A DNA stretch of 64,000 nt from Burkholderia sp. BCC1644 (lineage in GTDB: Bacteria; Pseudomonadota; Gammaproteobacteria; Burkholderiales; Burkholderiaceae): the NCBI RefSeq assembly GCF_902833225.1, contig NZ_CADFEI010000011.1:216648-280647 (forward strand). The letters are read 5' to 3'. The position numbers were made by a program, and so were the translations under genes. The notes under the pieces were generated by a model. The model had not been told where the DNA came from, made no database searches, and saw nothing but the letters and a program-made list of their open reading frames with translations. This document shows positions 16,980 to 24,983 of this stretch, piece by piece. Positions within the stretch are counted from its first letter, which is position 1; the number at the start of each line of letters is the position of its first letter.

Positions 16980-17054
16980 TTTTCGTCCATCACGAACATC
17001 GCCGGACGCCGTCTTTCGAGACCGTTCTGTCCGGCCCCGACCGGAGATGTCTCC

Positions 17055-18017
17055 ATGACGCAAACCGCCCCGACCCTGCCGCTGACCGTCGACGAAGCCG
17101 CGGTGCGCGCGGCCCTGCCGTCGCTCGACGTGCTCGGCACGCTGCGCCGCATGTTCGCGTCGCTCGCCGCGGCGCGCGCGGTGCAGCCGCCGCAGACGCT
17201 CACGCTGTTTCCCGACCAGGCCGGCGACTTCATCACGTATCTCGGCGCGCTCGCCGATGCGCAGGTGTTCGGCGCGAAGCTGTCGCCGTACGTCGTGACG
17301 GGCGGCAAGCCGATCGTCACCGCCTGGACCGCGCTGATGTCGATGCAGACCGGCCAGCCGCTGATGTGGTGCGACGCGGGGCTGCTGACGGTCGAGCGCA
17401 CGGCCGGCACGACGGCGCTCGCGGTCGACTGCCTCGCGCCGCGCGATGCACGCCATCTGGCGATCGTCGGCGCGGGCGCGGCCGGTCTCGCGCACCTGCG
17501 GCACACGGCGGCGCTGCGCGACTGGGAGACGATTCGCGTGTACTCGCCCGCACTCGCCGACGATGCGGCACAGCAGGCGAAGCTCGCCGGACTCGACCCG
17601 CGCGCCCGTGCGGCAACGAGCGTCGAAGCCTGCGTGCGCGACGCGGACGTCGTGATGCTGTGCACGTCGTCGGGCACGCCCGTGCTCGGCGACGGGATGC
17701 TCACGCGCCCGGCGCTCGTCACGTCGATCAGCACGAACGTCGCACGCGCGCACGAAATCCCGCCCGCCTGGCTGCCCGACATGGACGTGTATTGCGACTA
17801 CCGGCAGACGACCCCCGCAAGCGCCGGCGAAATGCAGATCGCGGCGGCCGAGCACGGCTGGGATGCCGGGCGGATCGTCGGCGACCTGCCCGCGCTCGTC
17901 GCCGGCACCTGTGCGGCGCCGTCGCGCACGCGTCATGCATTTTTCCGCTCGATCGGCCTCGGGCTGGAGGACATCGCGATTGCGCACGCGCTGTACACGC
18001 ACCTGACGCGCGCATGA
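17055..18017 (+). CDS. Ornithine cyclodeaminase/mu-crystallin family NAD(P)-dependent dehydrogenase
   Basis: 320 residues. The start at 17055 follows CGGAGATG; the frame is open upstream to 16965 but lacks a ribosome site there. A Rossmann motif (LAIVGAGAAGLAHL, about 133-146) and the N-terminal substrate domain (FGAKLSPYVVTGGKP) place it in the family that includes ornithine cyclodeaminase, alanine dehydrogenase and DauB, the NADP-dependent imino acid reductase that pairs with D-arginine dehydrogenase. With the nearby FAD oxidase and the DauR-like gene, conversion of a 2-imino or 2-oxo acid to an L-amino acid is plausible. Substrate is unproven. Confidence 0.85.
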   Translation: MTQTAPTLPLTVDEAAVRAALPSLDVLGTLRRMFASLAAARAVQPPQTLTLFPDQAGDFITYLGALADAQVFGAKLSPYVVTGGKPIVTAWTALMSMQTGQPLMWCDAGLLTVERTAGTTALAVDCLAPRDARHLAIVGAGAAGLAHLRHTAALRDWETIRVYSPALADDAAQQAKLAGLDPRARAATSVEACVRDADVVMLCTSSGTPVLGDGMLTRPALVTSISTNVARAHEIPPAWLPDMDVYCDYRQTTPASAGEMQIAAAEHGWDAGRIVGDLPALVAGTCAAPSRTRHAFFRSIGLGLEDIAIAHALYTHLTRA

Positions 18018-18148
18018 GCGGCACGCGCACGCGGGGCCGATACAATGGCGCAACCGCCGCGGCGGCCGCGCGCGGGCGCACGGGCATGCCGGCCACCGGT
18101 GCGCCGGCGCGCCGGCCCGACACGCTGCCCGGCCCCCGCCCACCCGAG

Positions 18149-18808
18149 ATGGCGACACCGATGCGCAAGAAGAAATCCCCCGTCAAAGACCTGCTGCTCA
18201 CCCGCTATGCGCCGATCGCCGACGGTATCGCCGCGCTGTTCTTCCCGTACGCGGAAGTCGTGATCCACGACCTGCACGACCAGACCGTGCTGTATCTCGC
18301 GAACAACCTGTCGAAGCGCGAGGTCGGCGACGATTCCGCGCTCGAGGAAATCGATCATTCCGCGCGCGAGCGCGTGATCGGCCCGTACGAGAAGCTGAAC
18401 TGGGATGGCCGGCGGATGCGCTGCGTCAGCAACGTGCTGTTCGACGACGAAGGCCACCCGGCCGGGATGATGTGCATCAACTTCAACATCGCGGTGTTCG
18501 ACGAGGTGCGTACGACGCTCGACCTGTTCATCAAGGGCGCGGGGGTCGTCGCCCAGCCCGACGAGCTGTTCCGCGACGACTGGCAGGAGCGCATCAACAC
18601 GTTCCTGCACGGCTGGCTGCGCGAGCGGCAGGTCGGGCTGAACGGGCTCACGCGCGAACACCGGCGCGAGCTTGTCGAGGCGCTGTACGCGGAAGGCGCG
18701 TTCCGCGGCAAGAGCGCGGCGAACTACGTCGCGAACGTGCTCGGCATGGGGCGCGCGACGGTCTACAAGCACCTCAAGCACCTGAAGGAAACGCAGGGCG
18801 ACGCGTAG
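18149..18808 (+). CDS. YheO/DauR-like PAS and helix-turn-helix transcriptional regulator
   Basis: 219 residues from 18149; ATG at 18161 is an alternative with better spacing to the GAG upstream. The N-terminal YheO-like PAS domain (RYAPIADGIAALFFPYAEVV, to about residue 125) would bind a small ligand. The C-terminal DNA-binding domain ends in a helix-turn-helix (YVANVLGMGRATVYKHLKHL, about 193-212). DauR of Pseudomonas, in the same family, represses dauBAR and is released by a 2-oxo acid. The gene follows the cyclodeaminase-like gene by 131 bp and probably controls the divergent promoter. Confidence 0.82.
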   Translation: MATPMRKKKSPVKDLLLTRYAPIADGIAALFFPYAEVVIHDLHDQTVLYLANNLSKREVGDDSALEEIDHSARERVIGPYEKLNWDGRRMRCVSNVLFDDEGHPAGMMCINFNIAVFDEVRTTLDLFIKGAGVVAQPDELFRDDWQERINTFLHGWLRERQVGLNGLTREHRRELVEALYAEGAFRGKSAANYVANVLGMGRATVYKHLKHLKETQGDA

Positions 18809-18983
18809 GCGGCCGGCCGCGGCAACGCACGGCGCCGGTCATCGCTACCGCGATGCGGTTTCCGTGTCTATGCTTCGTGATGCGTCGGGCCGGGCTCCGC
18901 CGCACGGGCGCGGCCGCGACGAAGCGTCGACGCATGAAATGATATAGTCCCGGTTACACTTTTTTTGCCATCCTGGACCGCCC

Positions 18984-19715
18984 ATGACGACCGCTCCCGC
19001 CCCGATTGCCCGCCCGACCCTGACCGTCGAAATCTGGTCCGACCTGATCTGCCCGTGGTGCTGGATCGGCAAGCGCCGCTTCGACGAGGCGCTGGCCGCG
19101 TTCGCGCACGCCGACCGCGTCGACGTCGCGCTGCGCGCGTACCGGCTGATGCCCGGCCAGCCGGTCGAGCCGGTCGAGGTGATGCTCGCCGGCAAATACC
19201 GGATGTCGCCCGCGCAGGTCGACCAGATGCTGCACCAGGTGACCGATGCGGCCGCGACCGTCGGGCTGCGCTACGACCTGCCCGGCACGCTCGTCGGCGA
19301 CACGCTCGACGGCCACCGGCTCGTGAAGCTCGCGGAATCGACGGGCCGCGCGCACGCGCTGACCGAGCGGCTGTACCGCGCGTATTTCTGCGAACACGGC
19401 TCGCTGTTCGATCACGCCGAACTGGCCGAATTCGCGGTTGAAGCGGGGCTCGAGCGCTCGGCCGTCGAAGACGTGCTGCGCAGCGACCTGTACCGCGACG
19501 AAGTCGAAGCCGACATCGCGCGCGCCGCGCAGATCGGCGGGCGCGGCGTGCCGCTGTTCGTGTTCGGCGGCCGCTACGCGGTGTCGGGCGCGCAGCCGGC
19601 CGACGCATTCGCGCAGGCGCTCGACCAGGCATGGCGCGACGGCATCGTCGAGCTCGACGGCGCCGACGCGGCCGCCTGCGGCCCCGACGGCTGCGAGCTG
19701 CCGGCGCGCTCGTAA
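18984..19715 (+). CDS. DsbA-family thiol oxidoreductase, FrnE-like
   Basis: 243 residues, cytoplasmic (no signal peptide). The thioredoxin-fold active site is CPWC (Cys23-Cys26, in DLICPWCWIGKRRF), and the cis-proline loop is GGRGVPLFVFGGRY. It belongs to the FrnE/2-hydroxychromene isomerase branch of DsbA proteins, which acts in thiol-disulfide exchange or glutathione chemistry. The C-terminal tail has two further cysteines (AACGPDGCELPAR), as in FrnE, where a second redox site is known. It stands between unrelated genes. Confidence 0.88.
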   Translation: MTTAPAPIARPTLTVEIWSDLICPWCWIGKRRFDEALAAFAHADRVDVALRAYRLMPGQPVEPVEVMLAGKYRMSPAQVDQMLHQVTDAAATVGLRYDLPGTLVGDTLDGHRLVKLAESTGRAHALTERLYRAYFCEHGSLFDHAELAEFAVEAGLERSAVEDVLRSDLYRDEVEADIARAAQIGGRGVPLFVFGGRYAVSGAQPADAFAQALDQAWRDGIVELDGADAAACGPDGCELPARS

Positions 19716-19853
19716 CGCCCTTCCATGCTTGCGGCGCGCCCGTCCGCGGGCGCGCGCGACTACGCGACGCTCCTGCCACAAACCGGCAGGAAGCCCGTGC
19801 CGGCGAGGTCTACAATGCATCCTTTCAAATAACTATCAGAAGGCTGCAAGCCC

Positions 19854-21293
19854 ATGACTCACGGGATCCACGGCGAGAAGCGCTGGTACGCGCTGATCGT
19901 TCTCTGTCTCGGCGTGCTGATGATCGTGCTCGACAGCACGATCGTGAACGTTGCGCTGCCGTCCATCAGCACCGACCTCCATTTCACCGAAACGGCCCTC
20001 GTGTGGGTCGTCAACGCGTACCTGCTGACGTTCGGCGGCTGCCTGCTGCTCGGCGGCCGGCTCGGCGACCTGTACGGCCAGCGACGCATGTTTCTCGCCG
20101 GCCTCGTCGTGTTCACGCTCGCGTCGCTTGCATGCGGCCTCGCGCAATCGCAGACGATGCTGATCGCCGCGCGCGCGGTGCAGGGGCTCGGCGGCGCGGT
20201 GGTGTCGGCCGTGTCGCTGTCGCTGATCATGAATCTCTTCACCGAACCCGGCGAGCGCGCACGCGCGATGGGCGTGTACGGCTTCGTGTGCGCGGGCGGC
20301 GGCAGCATCGGCGTGCTGCTCGGCGGGCTGCTGACGAGTTCGCTGTCGTGGCACTGGATCTTCCTCGTCAACCTGCCGATCGGGATCGCGGTCTATGCGA
20401 TGAGCGCCGCGCTGCTGCCGCGCATGCGCGCGCCGGCCGGCACCGCGCGGCTCGACGTCGCGGGCGCGATCACCGTGACCGCTGCGCTGATGCTGGCCGT
20501 CTACGGGATCGTCGGCGGCAACGAGGCCGGGTGGCTCTCGACGCGGACCGTCGCGCTGATCGGCACGGCTGCCGTGCTGCTCGCGCTGTTCATCGCGATC
20601 GAGGCGCGCACCGCACATCCGCTGATGCCGCTCTCGCTGTTCGCCGCGCGCAACGTCGCGCTCGCGAACGTCATCGCCGTGCTGTGGGCGGCTGCGATGT
20701 TCGCGTGGTTCTTCCTGTCGGCGCTGTACATGCAGCGCGTGCTGCAATACGGGCCGCTGCAGGTCGGGCTCGCGTTCCTGCCGGCGAACCTGATCATGGC
20801 CGCGTTCTCGCTCGGGCTGTCGGCGCGGATCGTGATGCGCTTCGGGATCCGCGGCCCGATCGCCGCCGGCCTGCTGACCGCGGCCTGCGGCCTCGCGCTG
20901 TTCTCGCGCGCGCCGGTCGACGGCGGCTTCGTGTGGCACGTGCTGCCCGGCATGACGCTGCTCGGCATCGGTGCGGGCGTCGCGTTCAACCCGCTGCTGC
21001 TCGCCGCGATGAACGACGTCGACCCGGCCGAATCAGGGCTGGCGTCGGGGATCGTCAACACCGCGTTCATGATGGGCGGCGCGCTCGGCCTCGCGGTGCT
21101 CGCGAGCCTCGCGGCCGCCCGCACCGATGCGCTCGCGGCCGCGCAGGCCGCGCCGCTCGTCGCGCTGAACGGCGGCTACCACGCGGCTTTCGCGTTCGGC
21201 GCGGTGTTCGCCGCCGTGGCCGCGCTGATGGGCCTCGCGCTGCGCATCCGGCGGCAGGAAACCGTCGAAGGCGTCGGCCCCGCGATGCACTGA
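19854..21293 (+). CDS. MFS drug exporter, DHA2/EmrB-QacA family
   Basis: 479 residues, about fourteen membrane helices, which separates DHA2 from the twelve-helix DHA1 exporters. Helix 1 carries the DHA2 signature LDSTIVNVALPSI; the loop after helix 2 has GGRLGDLYGQRR (motif A). It exports hydrophobic compounds by proton antiport. A likely Shine-Dalgarno AGAAGG lies 11 bases upstream, and TACAAT at 19811-19816 is a possible -10 element. No TetR regulator or membrane fusion protein gene is adjacent. Substrate unknown. Confidence 0.9.
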   Translation: MTHGIHGEKRWYALIVLCLGVLMIVLDSTIVNVALPSISTDLHFTETALVWVVNAYLLTFGGCLLLGGRLGDLYGQRRMFLAGLVVFTLASLACGLAQSQTMLIAARAVQGLGGAVVSAVSLSLIMNLFTEPGERARAMGVYGFVCAGGGSIGVLLGGLLTSSLSWHWIFLVNLPIGIAVYAMSAALLPRMRAPAGTARLDVAGAITVTAALMLAVYGIVGGNEAGWLSTRTVALIGTAAVLLALFIAIEARTAHPLMPLSLFAARNVALANVIAVLWAAAMFAWFFLSALYMQRVLQYGPLQVGLAFLPANLIMAAFSLGLSARIVMRFGIRGPIAAGLLTAACGLALFSRAPVDGGFVWHVLPGMTLLGIGAGVAFNPLLLAAMNDVDPAESGLASGIVNTAFMMGGALGLAVLASLAAARTDALAAAQAAPLVALNGGYHAAFAFGAVFAAVAALMGLALRIRRQETVEGVGPAMH

Positions 21294-21316
21294 GCGGCGG
21301 CACCCACCATCGAACC

Positions 21317-21342
21317 GGGCGCGCGCTGTCGCGCCCTTTTTT
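21317..21342 (+). terminator. Rho-independent terminator after the DHA2 exporter
   Basis: Stem GGGCGCG / CGCGCCC with a six-base loop followed by six T residues, 24 bp after the stop at 21293. Confidence 0.8.
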
Positions 21343-21585
21343 CCGCATGCCGGGCGTGGCACGCTGCGGATTCGTCGCGCGCCTTGGCCCGATGACCATC
21401 CATCGGCCGCACCCTCCGCTCAAACGCCCGTTTCACCCTCGCCCTGCCGCCCGCCGCACGGGCCTTCCCGGCCTATTTTTAACGCAGTCGTACATTGACC
21501 GGCCACTTTTGCGACAATGGCGGACTTTGATGCGCGCGCCGCAGCCACGCGCCGCCGCCGAACGCCGCATAACCGCCTGCTTCCG

Positions 21586-22374
21586 ATGTCGCTTCCCCAT
21601 ATCGATCTGCTGTACTCCCTGTCCGGCCTGTTCGTCGGCATTCTCGTCGGCCTGACGGGCGTTGGCGGCGGTTCGTTGATGACGCCGATCCTCGTGCTGC
21701 TGTTCGGCGTCCACCCTGCGACGGCGGTCGGCACCGACCTGTTGTACGCGGCCGCGACCAAGGCCACCGGCACGCTCGTCCACGGCCTGAAGGGGTCGAT
21801 CGACTGGCGCATCACGGGCCGGCTCGCGGTAGGCAGCGTCCCGGCCGCGGCCATCACGCTGTGGTGGCTGCACACGCACGGGATGAATACGCCGGGCACC
21901 GCGCGGATGATCCAGCTCGTGCTCGGCGTCGCGCTGCTGCTCACGTCGCTCGCGCTGATCTTCCGGCCGCAGCTCACCGCATTCGCCGCGCGCAACCCGC
22001 TCGCGCCAAGCCCCTCGCGCACGCTGTGGTCGACCGTGCTGACCGGTGCCGTGCTCGGCGTGCTCGTGTCGATGACGTCGGTCGGCGCCGGCGCGATCGG
22101 CGTCACTGTGCTCCTGCTGCTCTATCCGATGCTCGCGACGACCCGCATCGTCGGTTCCGACATCGCGCACGCGGTACCGCTCACGCTGGTCGCCGGCATG
22201 GGCCACTGGCTGCTCGGCTCGGTCGACTGGTCGATGCTGCTGTCGCTGCTGCTCGGCTCGCTGCCGGGCATCGTGCTCGGCAGCCTGCTGTCGGCGCGCG
22301 CGCCCGAGCGGCTGTTGCGCAACCTGCTCGCCGCGACGCTCGTCGCGGTCGGCGTAAGGCTCGTGCTCGCGTAA
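21586..22374 (+). CDS. TauE/SafE-family (DUF81) membrane permease
   Basis: 262 residues, about eight membrane helices in two related halves. The family motifs GVGGGSLMTPIL (first half) and MTSVGAGAIGVTVL (second half) are clear. TauE/SafE proteins move sulfite, sulfonates or organic acids; the substrate cannot be told from the sequence. The start at 21586 is preferred over an in-frame ATG at 21517, whose extra 23 residues are Arg-rich and unlike the family. Confidence 0.87.
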   Translation: MSLPHIDLLYSLSGLFVGILVGLTGVGGGSLMTPILVLLFGVHPATAVGTDLLYAAATKATGTLVHGLKGSIDWRITGRLAVGSVPAAAITLWWLHTHGMNTPGTARMIQLVLGVALLLTSLALIFRPQLTAFAARNPLAPSPSRTLWSTVLTGAVLGVLVSMTSVGAGAIGVTVLLLLYPMLATTRIVGSDIAHAVPLTLVAGMGHWLLGSVDWSMLLSLLLGSLPGIVLGSLLSARAPERLLRNLLAATLVAVGVRLVLA

Positions 22375-22464
22375 GCGGGCGCCGGTCCCGCCCTTCTCCC
22401 GCAGTTAAGCCTTTTCCCGGCCAGCGCCTCCGACGCGCCGCACCATCATCCGCGGCCAACGAAA

Positions 22465-22498
22465 AACAGCCCGACCGGCCTGCGCCGATCGGGCTGTT
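22465..22498 (-). terminator. Terminator of the S10 carboxypeptidase gene
   Basis: Inverted repeat AACAGCCCGA (22465-22474) / TCGGGCTGTT (22489-22498) with an inner CGGC/GCCG pairing. On the minus strand it is followed by a T run (GAAAAA on the plus strand). It lies 35 bp beyond the S10 stop and between convergent genes. Confidence 0.75.
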
Positions 22499-22532
22499 GT
22501 CCATCCGGAGCGGCGCGAGCCGCCCGCGCCGC

Positions 22533-24368
22533 TTACTGCCCCTGCTGCTGCAGCTTCTGCTGCTTGAGCTGCTGCGTGCGCGCCTGCAGCTTCAACACGC
22601 GCTGCAGTGCGGTACGGTTGGCGAGGATGCCGTCGTAGAAGTTGGCGAGATCGCCCTTCAGCGCGGTCCGCGACGCGTCGTTCAGGTAGATCATGTGGCC
22701 CGACGGGTAATTCTTGATCGTCAGGTTCTGCGCCTTGATCGTCGGATCGAGCGGCATCTGCGCGAGCGTCAGCTCCGTCTGGTGGAACGGCGTGACGGCG
22801 TCGAAATAGCCGTTCGCCGACAGCACCTTCAGGTCCGGGTTCACGCTCATCGTCGATGCCAGGTCGCCGGCCGTGTACAGCGTATTGCCGCCGCCCTTGT
22901 TCGCGCCGGTCGGGTCCGTGTGGCTGAAGTCCCAGTTGTTGAAGACCTGGTCGTTCAGGTCCACGAACGACGACGTCGACGTGTACTTGAGGTCGGTGTT
23001 GATGTAGTTGTTCCACAGCACCGTGTACGCGCCGCCGACGTTCGTGATCGACGGATCGTTGCTGCCCGAATTCGGCAGGATGTACGGCGCGATGCCCTTG
23101 CCCGTGAAGTTCGCGCGACCGTCGTACTGGCCGATCTGCGTGCCCGGCACGAGCGTCAGGAAGAACGTGTACGGCGGGTTGTCGTCCGACGACGGCACGT
23201 TGCCGAGCGCGGCCGGATTGCCGAACGTCTGGATCAGCGACGTCGGATCCGTGCCGATGTACGAACCCATCTGCTGCGCGGTCTGCAGGTTCAGGTTCAG
23301 CCGCACGTTCACGAAGCCGCCGTCCTGCGGGTTCGGCTTCTGAGCAAGCGGTGCGAGCGTGTTGTCCGCATAGTTGCGGGCCTGGACCATGTACGCGTCG
23401 AGATCGGTCGGCGTCGGGTTGAGCGTCGTCTTCTTCCAGTAGAACGCATCGGCCGCGAGCGTCGGGAACGTGCCCGGCGCGGACAGCGCGTTCGCGTAGT
23501 CGAGGATCGACGACTGCAGCGTGATGCCGTTCAGGTCGATGCCGTCCTCATGCAGCACCCACGACACGACCGCGCTGCGCGCGGTGCCGTACGACTCGCC
23601 GTACAGGAACTTCGGCGAATTCCAGCGCGAGTACTTGGTCAGGTAGCGCTGGATGAAGCGGTCGATCGAGTGCGCGTCCTGGTCGGTGCCCCAGAAGTCC
23701 TTGTTTTTCGCCGGGGCGATCGCCGTCGAGTAACCGGTGCCGACCGGGTTGATGAACACGATATCGGTGCGGTCGAGCAGGCTGTCCGGGTTGTCGAGCA
23801 GCTTGTACGGCGCGGGCGGCGTGAAGTTCGGGAACGACGACTGCAGGCGCTTCGGCCCGTACGAGCCGAGCAGCAGGTAGACCGACGACGAGCCGGGGCC
23901 GCCGTTGTAGAAGAACGTGACCGGGCGCGGCTTCGACGGGTCCGGATTGTCCTGCGTGTACGCGACGTAGAACATCTTCGCGTTCGGCGCCGACGTGACC
24001 GGATCGATCGTCGTCAGGTGGCCCGTGGTGGCCGTGTACTTGATCGTCTTGCCGCCGATCGTGACCTGGCGGTGTACGACCGCGGCGCCTTCGGTCGAAT
24101 CCGTGACCGCGTCGTTCGGCCCGGTGCCGTACACGTCGGTGTCGACGTACGGCTGGTCGGCCGCGGCGGCGGCCGTTGCGTTGGTGTTGGCCTGCGTGCT
24201 GCCGCTGGATGTCGCGGCCGCGGCGGCGGCCGAAGCAGCCGGGCTCGACCCGTCGTCGCCGCCGCACCCCGTGACGAGCAGCGCCGCGGCCGCTGCGGCG
24301 GCGAGCGGCATGCTCAAAGTCGTTCCGAATAGCGCGAAACCGTCTTTCAAGGACTTCCGTGTCGTCAT
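22533..24368 (-). CDS. Exported lipoprotein of the S10 serine carboxypeptidase family
   Basis: 611 residues. The leader ends in a lipobox-like LVTGC (Cys35), so it is probably a lipoprotein, followed by a low-complexity Ala/Ser/Thr linker to about residue 70. The catalytic triad of S10 peptidases is present: Ser259 in GESYG, Asp523 in NGYFDAVTP and His558 in YPSGHM; the oxyanion segment NGGPGSSS is at 155-162. These enzymes remove C-terminal residues from peptides and are far more common in eukaryotes. The last 20 residues are Gln/Lys-rich and probably helical. It stands alone between a terminator and a 600-bp gap. Confidence 0.9.
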   Translation of the reverse strand: MTTRKSLKDGFALFGTTLSMPLAAAAAAALLVTGCGGDDGSSPAASAAAAAATSSGSTQANTNATAAAAADQPYVDTDVYGTGPNDAVTDSTEGAAVVHRQVTIGGKTIKYTATTGHLTTIDPVTSAPNAKMFYVAYTQDNPDPSKPRPVTFFYNGGPGSSSVYLLLGSYGPKRLQSSFPNFTPPAPYKLLDNPDSLLDRTDIVFINPVGTGYSTAIAPAKNKDFWGTDQDAHSIDRFIQRYLTKYSRWNSPKFLYGESYGTARSAVVSWVLHEDGIDLNGITLQSSILDYANALSAPGTFPTLAADAFYWKKTTLNPTPTDLDAYMVQARNYADNTLAPLAQKPNPQDGGFVNVRLNLNLQTAQQMGSYIGTDPTSLIQTFGNPAALGNVPSSDDNPPYTFFLTLVPGTQIGQYDGRANFTGKGIAPYILPNSGSNDPSITNVGGAYTVLWNNYINTDLKYTSTSSFVDLNDQVFNNWDFSHTDPTGANKGGGNTLYTAGDLASTMSVNPDLKVLSANGYFDAVTPFHQTELTLAQMPLDPTIKAQNLTIKNYPSGHMIYLNDASRTALKGDLANFYDGILANRTALQRVLKLQARTQQLKQQKLQQQGQ

Positions 24369-24983
24369 TATTGCCTCTCGAACAGAACGATAAATACCGC
24401 CGGCCGCAAAGGATCATTTGCGCCGACGCTCCGCACCGGGAATGCATTCGTTATGCGACGCACTCCGAGTTTTTTACCGGGCCGATGAATACCGACCGGC
24501 ATGATTTACCCCACCCGTATTTTTTTGCAACCGCACAATGGAATCAATTCCATTGCAAACGACAATTCAACAATTCGCAGCAATACGAATTCATTTCGCG
24601 CATTTTCATGCGCACAAAATCGACGGCAAAAACCCGCCCCGCAAAGCCCGCCCAGCAAGGCAGCTCCGCTTCGAACAGACGAACAATCCCCCTCGGCGAG
24701 ATGCCGATTAATCGCGAAACGGCGACCAATCGCAGCTCGAGCCGATTTAATAAAATCGAAAGGATCGATTAACTAAACGGAAAGGAATATCTCGTATCTG
24801 GAATTTATTAAATTAAGTGAAAATACCGGCGCATATTAGGTTCCGGATTTACCGCCGTAAAGTAATAATTTGTTACGGCGCTCGCCATTCGGATAAAAAG
24901 CCGTACGGGACCGATTCCATGGCGCAAAAAAGAAAAAAGCCGGACGACTGTCCGGCTTTGTTTGAGCGGCGCAGCGGGCGCCG
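24369..24983. other. AT-rich intergenic region of about 600 bp
   Basis: No credible gene; several short open frames exist but lack codon bias. The segment 24500-24910 is clearly richer in A+T than its neighbours. It contains the promoter of the S10 gene (near 24369-24500) and, at its right end, the terminator of the hydrolase gene. An RNA gene or the scar of an old insertion cannot be excluded. Confidence 0.5.
24936..24959 (-). terminator. Terminator of the 3-hydroxybutyrate-oligomer hydrolase gene
   Basis: Stem AAAGCCGGAC / GTCCGGCTTT with a GACT loop; the minus-strand transcript would end in a long T-rich tract (A-rich on the plus strand at 24925-24938). It is 25 bp after the stop at 24984. 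Confidence 0.88.

Larger units (their letters stand above)
16686..17054. other. Divergent promoter region of the D-amino-acid locus
   Basis: About 370 bp between the binding protein gene (minus) and the cyclodeaminase-like gene (plus). It is AT-rich at 16797-16985 and contains three related palindromes (separate entries). No gene is seen. Confidence 0.6.

Noticed and set aside
24359..24772. Possible 137-residue protein in the AT-rich gap
   Set aside because: No ribosome site, no codon bias and overlap with the start of the S10 gene.
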